Made by a program: the position numbers and the translations under genes. A stretch of DNA of 64,000 nucleotides from Candidatus Obscuribacter sp. GTDB lineage: Bacteria; Cyanobacteriota; Vampirovibrionia; Obscuribacterales; Obscuribacteraceae. Location: NCBI GenBank assembly GCA_016712465.1, contig JADJQZ010000001.1, forward strand, positions 2,418,001 through 2,482,000, read 5' to 3'. The notes below the pieces were generated by a model that was given only the letters and a program-made list of their open reading frames with translations, searched no databases and was not told the origin of the DNA. Numbering within the stretch: position 1 is the first letter of the stretch; every line of letters starts with the position of its first letter. Of the stretch, positions 1-7,238 are shown piece by piece.

Positions 1-2
1 TG

Positions 3-515
3 GGTATTGCCGTGATTGGACGCTTTCTGCCGATAGTCTGTCCATATGCTAAATACTCCTACAAAGTAGATAACCGAGAGTACACCAGAGAGGTAACCGC
101 CGGACCTTGTATCAGCTTTGTGCGCGGCTTTACCTTCCATCCGCCGGAGGTTCTGCCGGTCAAGACCGACGACTTGCTTGAGCGCATGGAAAAGGCTAGA
201 GCCGAGGCTGTTGCCGGCGGTAAGCCCAGTGCTAACTTCCTGGAACAGATGGAAGCCGACATGGAACTCATGTCTCAGGACCGATACAAGCCTGTAAGTA
301 TTCGTTATGAAAGAACCAACCCGGAAAACTCGGTCATGGATCCGGCTGTGCTGCAAAGCGATAAGAGTCTGCTTTACTCCAGTCTCTTGCTTGTCACACT
401 GGGCGGACTGCTACTGGGTGGTAGCTACTACAACAGCTATCTTAGCAAGCTCTCGGCCGAAGATCCGACCCTGTCTCTGGAGACAGCTCTGGCCGCGCAA
501 AGGCGTCGTCGTTAG
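3..515 (+). CDS. DUF3592-like membrane protein, 5' end missing
   Basis: The reading frame is open to the left edge, so the N-terminus lies outside the window; the GTG at 12 is just the first start-like codon inside it. The visible part has the DUF3592 pattern: an early beta-rich stretch with a Y-x-Y-x-V-D-x-R-E-Y motif, a charged middle, then a strand ending in R-Y-E-R-T-N-P-E-N-S followed by one membrane segment (about residues 120-140). In the family the Y-x-Y-x-V-x-G and P-x-x-P-x-x-S elements flank an extracytoplasmic domain. Function is unknown. It converges on the TadE-like gene at 544. The family call is by eye from two motifs. Confidence 0.6.
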   Translation, partial: GIAVIGRFLPIVCPYAKYSYKVDNREYTREVTAGPCISFVRGFTFHPPEVLPVKTDDLLERMEKARAEAVAGGKPSANFLEQMEADMELMSQDRYKPVSIRYERTNPENSVMDPAVLQSDKSLLYSSLLLVTLGGLLLGGSYYNSYLSKLSAEDPTLSLETALAAQRRRR

Positions 516-543
516 AACTTAAATTGAAAGTCCCTTGCCGGCA

Positions 544-1038
544 CTAGGGTCCGCTCGGTGGCATCACATAGGTGATCGCCACCGAGTGCTTGGAACTCAA
601 AGAGACTCCGCTATTTCCCACTACCGCACCGACAATGAAAGGCGGGTAGATATCGATGGTTGTCTTGATGCTGACTTCTCCGTCCACGGCACCACCGGTA
701 GGGGCAGGGGGAATGTCGCGCACACTTTCTTCCGCTTCTATAGTATCGCGCAACTTGGCAGGAACATTGGTGGCGTAGAGTCTCTTAATGACCGACATGG
801 CTCTCTCATGGGGGGCTTTGCCGGCTGTCACCACTCGATTCTCCGCCAGGGTCAGTTCGCTGGGGGGGCCTGAGGCGGCTGCTCTGGCGGCATCGCGGCA
901 TACGGCGTCGTTGATGCCGGCACCGATAGCCACCACTCCCAGATCTATAACTACCAGTATTACAGGTACCAGGCAAACTATGGCTCCGACCAGTTCGGCC
1001 GCTCCCTGTCCTTTCTTGTTGCGTACTTTTCTTAGCAT
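544..1038 (-). CDS. TadE/TadG-like pilus-associated protein
   Basis: 164 aa. After a short basic N-terminus (residues 1-10) comes G-Q-G-A-A-E-L-V and a roughly 22-residue hydrophobic segment, the layout of TadE/TadG pseudopilin-like proteins, which are minor components of tight-adherence (Flp) pili. The Glu in the hydrophobic segment and small residues before it resemble the TadE processing and assembly region. The rest (about 125 residues) is predicted extracytoplasmic. ATG start with a GGGGAG ribosome site. It is divergent from two further TadE/TadG-like genes at 1218 and 1780, so the three probably act together; no tadA/B/C ATPase or platform gene is in view. Confidence 0.65.
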   Translation of the reverse strand: MLRKVRNKKGQGAAELVGAIVCLVPVILVVIDLGVVAIGAGINDAVCRDAARAAASGPPSELTLAENRVVTAGKAPHERAMSVIKRLYATNVPAKLRDTIEAEESVRDIPPAPTGGAVDGEVSIKTTIDIYPPFIVGAVVGNSGVSLSSKHSVAITYVMPPSGP

Positions 1039-1217
1039 GGTTTTCTCCCCGTCATCCTGCCTCCACGGGGGCAGCGCTGTTTTTAGGGGAATTACCCTGG
1101 TTTTTGCTTGAAGTTTTGCGGAATTAGTGCGGTTTTATCTCTTTTGCGGCGGCTTAAAGCGGAGTGGTCCTAAAAAATTCGCCATGGCGGTCAGGTGAAT
1201 ATCAGCGAGGAACGCAT

Positions 1218-1787
1218 ATGAAAGTAAGTCAAAAACCGGGACCAGGCGAGGGCGCCAGAAATCGAAGAGGTCATGCCATGAGCGAGTTTGCCACGGCACT
1301 GATCGTGCTCATTTCCTTCATTTTTATGCCGCTGCTCAATATTAGTATTATTCCCGTACGCTATTTGATGGCTCAGGGTGTCTTGAATGAGCTTTCCCAC
1401 AGGGTGGTGCTCTGCGACAAGCGCTCGGAGGCTTCTGCCATGTTTGCGGGCGACGGCTCGGTCTGGTCCAAGTCACTTCTTTCAAAGTGCGGCGTCACTG
1501 TTTCCAATCCGAAGCTTATTCTCACCATTTTCGGTAAGGAGCCTGCGGATAAACTGGTGGTTTCAGCCGGTGATACCATTCCTGCCGAATGGTTGCCGGA
1601 CGGAGCCAAGGCACCCAATCTTTATAGTATGGAATTGTCGGCCGACTGTGCCATCGCTCCTTTTGTGGAGTGCACACCAGGACTGCCCGGTTTTACCAGT
1701 CCCATCACCATGAGACTGAAAGCCGCTTCTCCCTGGGAAAATTTTGGTCGCGATCCTGCCACTCAGGAGTATTACGTCAATGAATAG
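1218..1787 (+). CDS. TadE-like secreted/membrane protein
   Basis: The frame is open from 1164, but the ATG at 1218 is preferred: it has a GCGAGGA ribosome site just upstream and puts the basic stretch and R-R-G-H-A-M-S-E-F-A-T-A-L in the expected N-terminal position (about 190 aa). G-x-A-x-S-E-F followed by a hydrophobic helix is the TadE/TadG signature. The C-terminal 140 residues contain several Cys, consistent with disulfides outside the cytoplasm. The next gene overlaps its stop codon (ATG at 1780, stop ending 1787), so the pair is probably translationally coupled. Confidence 0.6.
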   Translation: MKVSQKPGPGEGARNRRGHAMSEFATALIVLISFIFMPLLNISIIPVRYLMAQGVLNELSHRVVLCDKRSEASAMFAGDGSVWSKSLLSKCGVTVSNPKLILTIFGKEPADKLVVSAGDTIPAEWLPDGAKAPNLYSMELSADCAIAPFVECTPGLPGFTSPITMRLKAASPWENFGRDPATQEYYVNE

Positions 1788-2631
1788 GAAGCGGGGCTCG
1801 GTCTTAGTTCTGGGTTCGGTGGTCATGGGTCTTCTGGCTCTAGCTGTTTTGATCGGCTATTCATATGGAGGTCTGTTCTTTGAGCATAACCGCCTGCAGG
1901 CTTCCGCCAATGAGATTGCCCTGGCCGGTGCGCGCAAGTTCAACGACATGGATCGCATCGGGCAGATGAATAATATGATTGCCAGAAACCGACAACTGGT
2001 ATTTTCCGGTCGGCAGCAGTTGGATGAATGCGTCAGCAAAGCACCCGGACTCAAGGATCTTGCCACTCAGTTGCTGGATGAATCGAGAGATTCGGCCAAG
2101 ACACTGGAGACTCAGCGATTGCAACTGGCGGTGGTGGCACGCAAAGAAGCCAAGGATGCTGTGCTTAATAAGTTTGTGCAGGTGCAGGGCAGCTATGCCA
2201 TGTTCTTACCCTGGATGAAGGTGGAGGCTCCCTCCCTTTCCGGCTGGCAGTGCGGTAGAGCCGCTAAGGTTGATTCCAACGTGGAAGCGCTCATGGCTGT
2301 CGACGATCTGGTTGATCATGATAAGGCTCAGGATTTTATCGTCGGCAGTGGCATGAAGCTCTACAAGCATGATATTGATGCTCATCTGCCCGGCAGTGAC
2401 AACGACCTGCATTTTCGCATTAGCAGTTTGCCGGCGCCGGTGAAGAAGACTATTAGCCCCGCCCGCATAATTCTGAATGGCAACTTCGAGACCATTGCCG
2501 CTGATGAATTGCCCTCGGTATGCCGGGTGAAACTCTGGCTCAATGTTGGTACCGGCCTCGGTCCCAAAGCGGAAGGCACCATGAGCTGTGTCGGTACGGC
2601 AAGTGCCACCGGCGGTATGAGCCAGCAATAA
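1780..2631 (+). CDS. TadG-like pilus-assembly protein
   Basis: The ATG at 1780 overlaps the end of the preceding TadE-like gene by 8 bases; the longer frame starting 1744 adds only unlikely residues. The 283-aa protein starts M-N-R-K-R-G-S-V-L-V and has one hydrophobic segment (about residues 8-30), then N-x-L-Q-A-S-A-x-x-I-A-L-A-G-A-R, a close match to the post-membrane segment of TadG/TadE-like (Flp pilus-assembly) proteins with a D/N-rich helical head. The remainder is a large extracytoplasmic part with few recognisable motifs. Likely role: pilus- or surface-associated component, by family and neighbours only. Confidence 0.6.
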   Translation: MNRKRGSVLVLGSVVMGLLALAVLIGYSYGGLFFEHNRLQASANEIALAGARKFNDMDRIGQMNNMIARNRQLVFSGRQQLDECVSKAPGLKDLATQLLDESRDSAKTLETQRLQLAVVARKEAKDAVLNKFVQVQGSYAMFLPWMKVEAPSLSGWQCGRAAKVDSNVEALMAVDDLVDHDKAQDFIVGSGMKLYKHDIDAHLPGSDNDLHFRISSLPAPVKKTISPARIILNGNFETIAADELPSVCRVKLWLNVGTGLGPKAEGTMSCVGTASATGGMSQQ

Positions 2632-2678
2632 ATTCGGCTTGCGGCTGGTAAAATAGCGGTCAAGTTTTAGAGGTTGCC

Positions 2679-3035
2679 ATGGCTAAAGATACGATTACTG
2701 TTTACGAGAAACCTACCTGCTCCAAATGCAGAGAAGCCGCCAAACTGCTGCGGGACAACGGTGTGGAATTCCAGAAGGTAAACTATTACACTCAACCATT
2801 GACTGAAGCCAAGCTGACGGAATTGCTTGCCAAGATGAAGCTTAAACCTCGGGATGTAATGCGCACCGGCGAGGCTGTCTATAAGGAATTGAAACTTTCC
2901 GGCAGTAGCCACAGTGATAGTGAACTGGTGAAGCTTATGGTCAAACACCCCGATTTGCTACAGCGCCCCATTGTAGAGAAAGGCAGCCGTGCCGTGCTGG
3001 GGCGGCCCACTGAAAATATCGAAACGCTTTTGTAA
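2679..3035 (+). CDS. ArsC/Spx-family thioredoxin-fold protein
   Basis: 118 aa, the usual length for the ArsC/Spx/YffB family. Y-E-K-P-T-C-S-K-C-R at residues 9-18 supplies a CxxC redox motif in the position of the ArsC active-site Cys. R-P-I-V at about residue 96 matches the conserved R-P motif seen in both arsenate reductases and Spx-like proteins. CxxC is more Spx-like, while the overall layout fits the arsenate-reductase-like group; the sequence alone does not separate a reductase from a transcription factor. ATG with an AGAGG ribosome site at about 2670. Single gene, 3 bases from the convergent amidase. Confidence 0.75.
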   Translation: MAKDTITVYEKPTCSKCREAAKLLRDNGVEFQKVNYYTQPLTEAKLTELLAKMKLKPRDVMRTGEAVYKELKLSGSSHSDSELVKLMVKHPDLLQRPIVEKGSRAVLGRPTENIETLL

Positions 3036-3038
3036 GAG

Positions 3039-4724
3039 CTATTTATTGAAGCAGCGTTCCGGTCTGCCGTTCAAGAAGCGGGCGATGCCGTCGGCCATGT
3101 GGCCGGCCAGGCGCTTGCGGTACTCGGGGTCTGAGAGATTGGTGCGGTCGCGGTTATTGGTCAGGTAGCCCGTTTCCAGAAGTACTGCCGGTGCCTGGGC
3201 TTCACGCATTACTTTGAAGGCTTGCCTGTCGTTTACTCTGCCGTCCACCACATCTAAACCGCGGTCCCGACCTTCTACCACTGCTCCTTGAATGCTATTG
3301 GCCAGATCTCTGGTGCCGTCTTTTTCCTTGCCTTTAAACATGTAAGTGGCAAAGCCTCTCTGGCTGCCGTTTCCTTTTCCCTTGCCGCCCTCAAAATTAG
3401 CATGCACTGAGACAAAGGCGTCGGCATAACAGGCTTTATCCTGATCTCTACCCTGGATACCGCCTACTTCTCGGTTCGCTCTTTCCAGTCTGGTCTCTTC
3501 ATTAGTCTTGAACTGGCTGTTGCCGAAGAAAACGCGGGACGCTAAGGGCATCTTCGGTCCACCCTGTAGCCCGTTGGGGTTGGAAAGTTCGACCGATACG
3601 TTGCGCTCGCGCAGGGCTTGTGCCAGGTCTTTTGTGAGAGCCTGGGTGACTTCGCTTTCCTTGACGCCTTGCACCACGGCACCTGTGTCGTTGCCGCCGT
3701 GTCCGGCGTCGAGCACAACAATGGGCTTATTGCCTTGTTTGGTTTTTACTTGCGGGGGCCTATCGGTTGTACTTGTTTGGTGCGGCTCTTTCTCTGCCGG
3801 GGTCTTGGTTTCTACCGGCGGCTTAACTTCGACCGGTGGCTTTACTTCGGACGGGGTTCTAACTTCAGAAGGGGTTCTAACTTCAGCAGGTCTCCTATCT
3901 TCAGCAGGTCTCTTTGATTCTACCGGCGGCTTAACTTCAGCCGGCGGCTTAACTTCAGACGGTGTTCTAACTTCAGTGGCTTGCTTGCTATCGACCGGTC
4001 TTTCCGCTTCCGCTTTCGTCTGCTTGCCGGTTTGCAGTTGGTTCAAGCGAGTCAGGCCGCGCCCTTCGTGGCTGACGGCTTTGCCGTCTCTGATTTGCTT
4101 CTCCAGTTGATCGCCTGAGAAGTTGCCGCGCAGTGCCACCTGTTCTTTCTGGGAACCGTCTTTGACAAAGACATGCACCATCTCTTTGTTTTTGCCGCCT
4201 ACTGCTTCAGATTCCAGGCGCAGACTGCTTTTCTTGCCGGTGGCATCGGTGGTATCAATCTGGGTGATGTTTTGCTTGACCAGTTCTCTGGCGGCTGAGA
4301 GCCTCTCCTGAGGGCTGGCATTTGGATCGAGCAGTTTTATTCTGGATTTGTCGATCTGACTGTTCTCTCTTCCCTGCCCCTCATCGGTAATATTGCCGTT
4401 GCCGCGACTTCTGGTGTCACCGGTGCCTTCTATTTTGAGAGAGGGCAAAGGCGATCTATCATTGCCCATGCCGGCCATCATGAAGCCCGGCTGAAAGTTC
4501 AAGTCTTTGCGCATGCCGGCGATTTCCATGGATGGCAAGATTTTAGCCTGTACCATGGCTGAGGTGAGAGCAATACTTTCCATAATCTGAGAACTGTTCT
4601 GACCGGCAAAATTCTTCATCCAGTCAGTCGTACTGTCCTGGCTGTTTCTCTGTTGGCTGTCGTCCACAACTCTAGAGGCTTGTTCCGGAGCGGCGTTTAA
4701 AGATTGGGATTCAGGCTTGCTCAT
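3039..4724 (-). CDS. N-acetylmuramoyl-L-alanine amidase (Amidase_3) with long variable N-terminus
   Basis: 561 aa. The C-terminal domain (about 333-555) is a zinc-dependent Amidase_3 that cleaves the lactyl amide between MurNAc and the stem peptide. Visible ligands and catalytic residues: V-L-D-A-G-H-G-G (His about 341), an early Glu in K-E-S-E-V-T, V-S-V-H-A-N-F (His about 441) and the catalytic Glu in L-L-E-T-G-Y (about 515). Residues about 255-314 are ten hexapeptide repeats. The first 250 residues are low-similarity, with no clear signal peptide, which is odd for an exported cell-wall enzyme; export may use another route, or the true start may differ. Stand-alone gene. Confidence 0.85.
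   Translation of the reverse strand: MSKPESQSLNAAPEQASRVVDDSQQRNSQDSTTDWMKNFAGQNSSQIMESIALTSAMVQAKILPSMEIAGMRKDLNFQPGFMMAGMGNDRSPLPSLKIEGTGDTRSRGNGNITDEGQGRENSQIDKSRIKLLDPNASPQERLSAARELVKQNITQIDTTDATGKKSSLRLESEAVGGKNKEMVHVFVKDGSQKEQVALRGNFSGDQLEKQIRDGKAVSHEGRGLTRLNQLQTGKQTKAEAERPVDSKQATEVRTPSEVKPPAEVKPPVESKRPAEDRRPAEVRTPSEVRTPSEVKPPVEVKPPVETKTPAEKEPHQTSTTDRPPQVKTKQGNKPIVVLDAGHGGNDTGAVVQGVKESEVTQALTKDLAQALRERNVSVELSNPNGLQGGPKMPLASRVFFGNSQFKTNEETRLERANREVGGIQGRDQDKACYADAFVSVHANFEGGKGKGNGSQRGFATYMFKGKEKDGTRDLANSIQGAVVEGRDRGLDVVDGRVNDRQAFKVMREAQAPAVLLETGYLTNNRDRTNLSDPEYRKRLAGHMADGIARFLNGRPERCFNK
3783..3962 (-). repeat. Ten-unit 18-bp repeat encoding P-x-E-x-(K/R)-x linker
   Basis: Within the amidase gene ten consecutive 18-bp units encode hexapeptides such as PSEVKP, PAEVKP, PVESKR, PAEDRR, PSEVRT and PVETKT. 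The units are imperfect at DNA level but keep frame. Pro/Glu/Lys hexapeptides typically form extended, cell-wall-spanning linkers. Copy number is a likely length polymorphism. Confidence 0.85.
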
Positions 4725-4810
4725 GCTCGCGCTCCCGGTATAGAAAAGGTGGTAACACCTGGGAGATTAGGGGGCTGAGCGTGAAATAGCTGTGAAAGAG
4801 CTAATTCAAC

Positions 4811-5896
4811 CTATTTGTTTACCAGCTCCTTGGTTTTGACGCCACGCTCGGCAAGGTCGGCCAGTATCAGTTCGACCATGGCGGCGTCCTGACCGAGCAC
4901 TTCCGGCGGGTGCACACCTGGTTCTTTGAACTGACCGCGGGCTAAGACCATGGCTACTGCGGCAGTGGTGAAACCGGTGGTGCGGCTCATGGCCGAAATA
5001 CCGTCGGTTTCTTTATCTAGTAGGCGCCAGGCCAGCTTACGGGAGCCTTTCTCGGCTTCCACGACCATGAGCAGATAATCGGGAAAGTCCTTGCCCGGGT
5101 ATTTGTTGTTTATGCTCTGGGCAGTGTTGGGCAGCATTCCCTCCAGGAAAAAGCCCAGTTCATTCAGGTCTTTCATGGTTCTCAGGTGGCCCTGCCAGCG
5201 CAAGGTGCGCTCTTCCATACATGGTATGTCGGGAAAGCTTGTGACAAGAGAGCGCAGTCCATCCGAGAGGAAGGACTCGATGGCTCCCAGGTCGCTGTCA
5301 TGATAGGGCTCAATTGGGGCTTCCAGGGGGTGGGGGGCAATGTCCTTGCCTTTTGTTCTGGCCCTTGCCGGGCGCACGTATTCGGCCAGGAGATCGCAGG
5401 GGTTGAAATAAACGGCGTGATGGAAGACTGCCGGAGGCTTCTGGGGCATGCCGCCCACGAGGATGGTGACTTTATCGAGACCGGACAATTGTTTGTAGGC
5501 GTGTCCCACCAGAATGTGGCTCAGCCCCGGGGCGACGCCGCAATCCACAATGCAGCTGGAGCCGCTCTTGCGGGCGGCTTCCGAGAGGCTGAGGGGCGGA
5601 TCGGGAGTAAAGCTGACGTCGGCTACAGGCACTCCGCAGGCGATTATGTTAGCGAGAGCCTGGTGGGCAATACTGCTCGGTACAGCCAGCACGCAGGCAC
5701 TGGCGCCACTGACTACAGCTTTGACTTGCTCGCCTGCCAGTACATCGGCCTTCACCCATTTTATGGGGCTATCTTCGGCAAGTCCGGCCGGTCTTACTAT
5801 GTCGGCGATGACAATCTCCGGTTTTTCTTCTCTGGCTCTTAAATTGTTGGCTATGACCAGCCCTTGCAAGCCGCCGCCGAATATTACTATTTTCAA
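4811..5896 (-). CDS. Saccharopine dehydrogenase-like / lysine 6-dehydrogenase-like oxidoreductase
   Basis: 361 aa. N-terminal Rossmann fold I-F-G-G-G-L-Q-G (residues 5-12) followed by a V-I-A-D acidic strand end, then A-V-P-S-S-I-A and V-D-C-G-V-A-P-G-L, motifs of the saccharopine dehydrogenase NAD(P)-binding family. The C-terminal part has M-x-R-T-T-G-F-T and G-V-x-P-P-E-x-L-G, as in lysine 6-dehydrogenase and saccharopine-type enzymes. The precise substrate (lysine, saccharopine or carboxynorspermidine-type) cannot be fixed by eye. TTG start with an AGGAAAA ribosome site. No lysine-catabolism neighbour is present. Confidence 0.7.
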   Translation of the reverse strand: MKIVIFGGGLQGLVIANNLRAREEKPEIVIADIVRPAGLAEDSPIKWVKADVLAGEQVKAVVSGASACVLAVPSSIAHQALANIIACGVPVADVSFTPDPPLSLSEAARKSGSSCIVDCGVAPGLSHILVGHAYKQLSGLDKVTILVGGMPQKPPAVFHHAVYFNPCDLLAEYVRPARARTKGKDIAPHPLEAPIEPYHDSDLGAIESFLSDGLRSLVTSFPDIPCMEERTLRWQGHLRTMKDLNELGFFLEGMLPNTAQSINNKYPGKDFPDYLLMVVEAEKGSRKLAWRLLDKETDGISAMSRTTGFTTAAVAMVLARGQFKEPGVHPPEVLGQDAAMVELILADLAERGVKTKELVNK

Positions 5897-6431
5897 TTTT
5901 CCTGCCCCTTATAGTGCATGCAAGCAAACACAGTTACTTGAAAAATTACTTGAAAACCTGATTTTAGACCAAGCCCGGCGCAGCTTCCTTAAGCGTCGCT
6001 ATAGCTTCTCTCCTCAGGGTAGACCCGGGCATCGGTCAAATGACCGAGGGCGGTTCTGAAATTGCCCTTGAAAATAGGTTAAAGCGTGGATGGGCGTTCC
6101 ATTTGCCCGGTGTCAGACTGGAATTGTGGAAGCCGTAGTGTCGCTCAAGTTGCGGGTCGCCAGTCATGTGCAGGCATTTAAAAGAAATAGTCGTGGGAAC
6201 GCCCGCCCTGGTGGGGCGGAAACTTGGTCTGAGCGGCATTTCCAGGCAGATGAAAATTACTTCCGCCAAGCTTGAGTCCGGCAAGATAAAGGATTTGAAA
6301 GAAAAGCTGGTCTGGAAACCAGTCCCGCAGTCGGGGCGTAAGCCTGACCCGGAGACATCTTTCCCCTGGTCCGATCAATGAGAGGCGGCAACGGTAGCGG
6401 CGCCCTGGCATTCTTGCTATTCTCTTAGGCT
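5897..6431. other. 535-bp stretch without a convincing gene
   Basis: Short frames here (e.g. 6166-6381 and the minus-strand 6036-6284) overlap each other and match nothing recognised. Structure seen: two tandem copies of TTACTTGAAAA (5934-5944, 5946-5956); a perfect palindrome CGGTCA-AA-TGACCG (6033-6046); and, near 6310-6340, two adjacent hairpin-forming sequences (CTGGT...ACCAG, then CCCG-CAGT-CGGG). It lies between divergent genes (4811- and 6432+), so it should hold both promoters. It could also hold a structured RNA; I recognise no known RNA family. Confidence 0.5.
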
Positions 6432-7238
6432 ATGTACACACTTGGACACGCCGTTCTTCTCACAGTCATTTTCGTCTCGCTGGCTCTGCTTGGTCAGTGG
6501 TTGGTAAACCGTTTCGTCAAGCATGAAGAGCTGGAACTGCACCACAGTGCCGGTGAGGCCATGATGGGTGTGGTCGGTACGCTCTTTTCCGTGCTGCTTG
6601 GTTTTATGGTGGCTTCGGCCATGGATAAATATAACGATGCCCGCATGCATGACGAGCAGGAAGCAAGCAATGTGGCCAGCATTTTTCGTGTGGCCAAGGG
6701 GCTCTCTGATAGCGATAGACCACGTATTCGACAGCTTTGCCGCGAATATGTGGACACTGTCATCAATTCCGAGTGGCCGGAGATGGAGAAGAACATCAAA
6801 ATCAACCACGGTTGGGAGACCTACCAGGAACTCTGGGAGGCCACTGTGGCCGCGGTGCCGGAGAATGACAGGCAGAGCAACCTGCAGCAGGGTTTGATTG
6901 CCTCCATGCAGAGCCTGGGAGAGAACCGCCGTGCTCGTATCCTTCTGGCTCAGACCGGTATGCAGCCGGCGCTCTGGTGCATCGTCGGTCTGGGTGCCAT
7001 TATTACCATTGCCTTGAGCTATATTTTTGCCTCGCAATTTCCCAAGATTCAGGGCTTCATGACGTCCCTGGTGGCTACGGCCATGGCTCTCAATATCTGG
7101 CTCTTATCTGCGTACAGCCATCCATATAGCGGCGAACTGCGAATCAAGCCCACCATGTTTTTGTTGCTCAAGGAAAGCATTCTGACTGTGCCGGATACGC
7201 CTTCGCGCTACCTGCATGACGAAAAAACTGAGAAATAA
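6432..7238 (+). CDS. DUF4239 (bestrophin-like) integral membrane protein
   Basis: 268 aa. Two hydrophobic segments at the N-terminus (about 5-25 and 45-65), a soluble middle with G-V-V-G-T-L-F-S-V-L-L-G-F, E-A-S-N-V-A-S-I-F and L-C-R-E-Y-V, and two C-terminal membrane segments (about 178-195 and 205-225). This is the DUF4239 pattern, found in bacteria and cyanobacteria and distantly likened to bestrophin channels. Function unknown; an ion-channel role is speculation. Its stop directly abuts the stop of the convergent NDH-2 fusion (7239). Confidence 0.75.
   Translation: MYTLGHAVLLTVIFVSLALLGQWLVNRFVKHEELELHHSAGEAMMGVVGTLFSVLLGFMVASAMDKYNDARMHDEQEASNVASIFRVAKGLSDSDRPRIRQLCREYVDTVINSEWPEMEKNIKINHGWETYQELWEATVAAVPENDRQSNLQQGLIASMQSLGENRRARILLAQTGMQPALWCIVGLGAIITIALSYIFASQFPKIQGFMTSLVATAMALNIWLLSAYSHPYSGELRIKPTMFLLLKESILTVPDTPSRYLHDEKTEK

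Noticed and set aside
6036..6381. Small ORFs on both strands in the 5.9-6.4 kb gap
   Set aside because: They overlap each other, lack good ribosome sites and have no recognised similarity.
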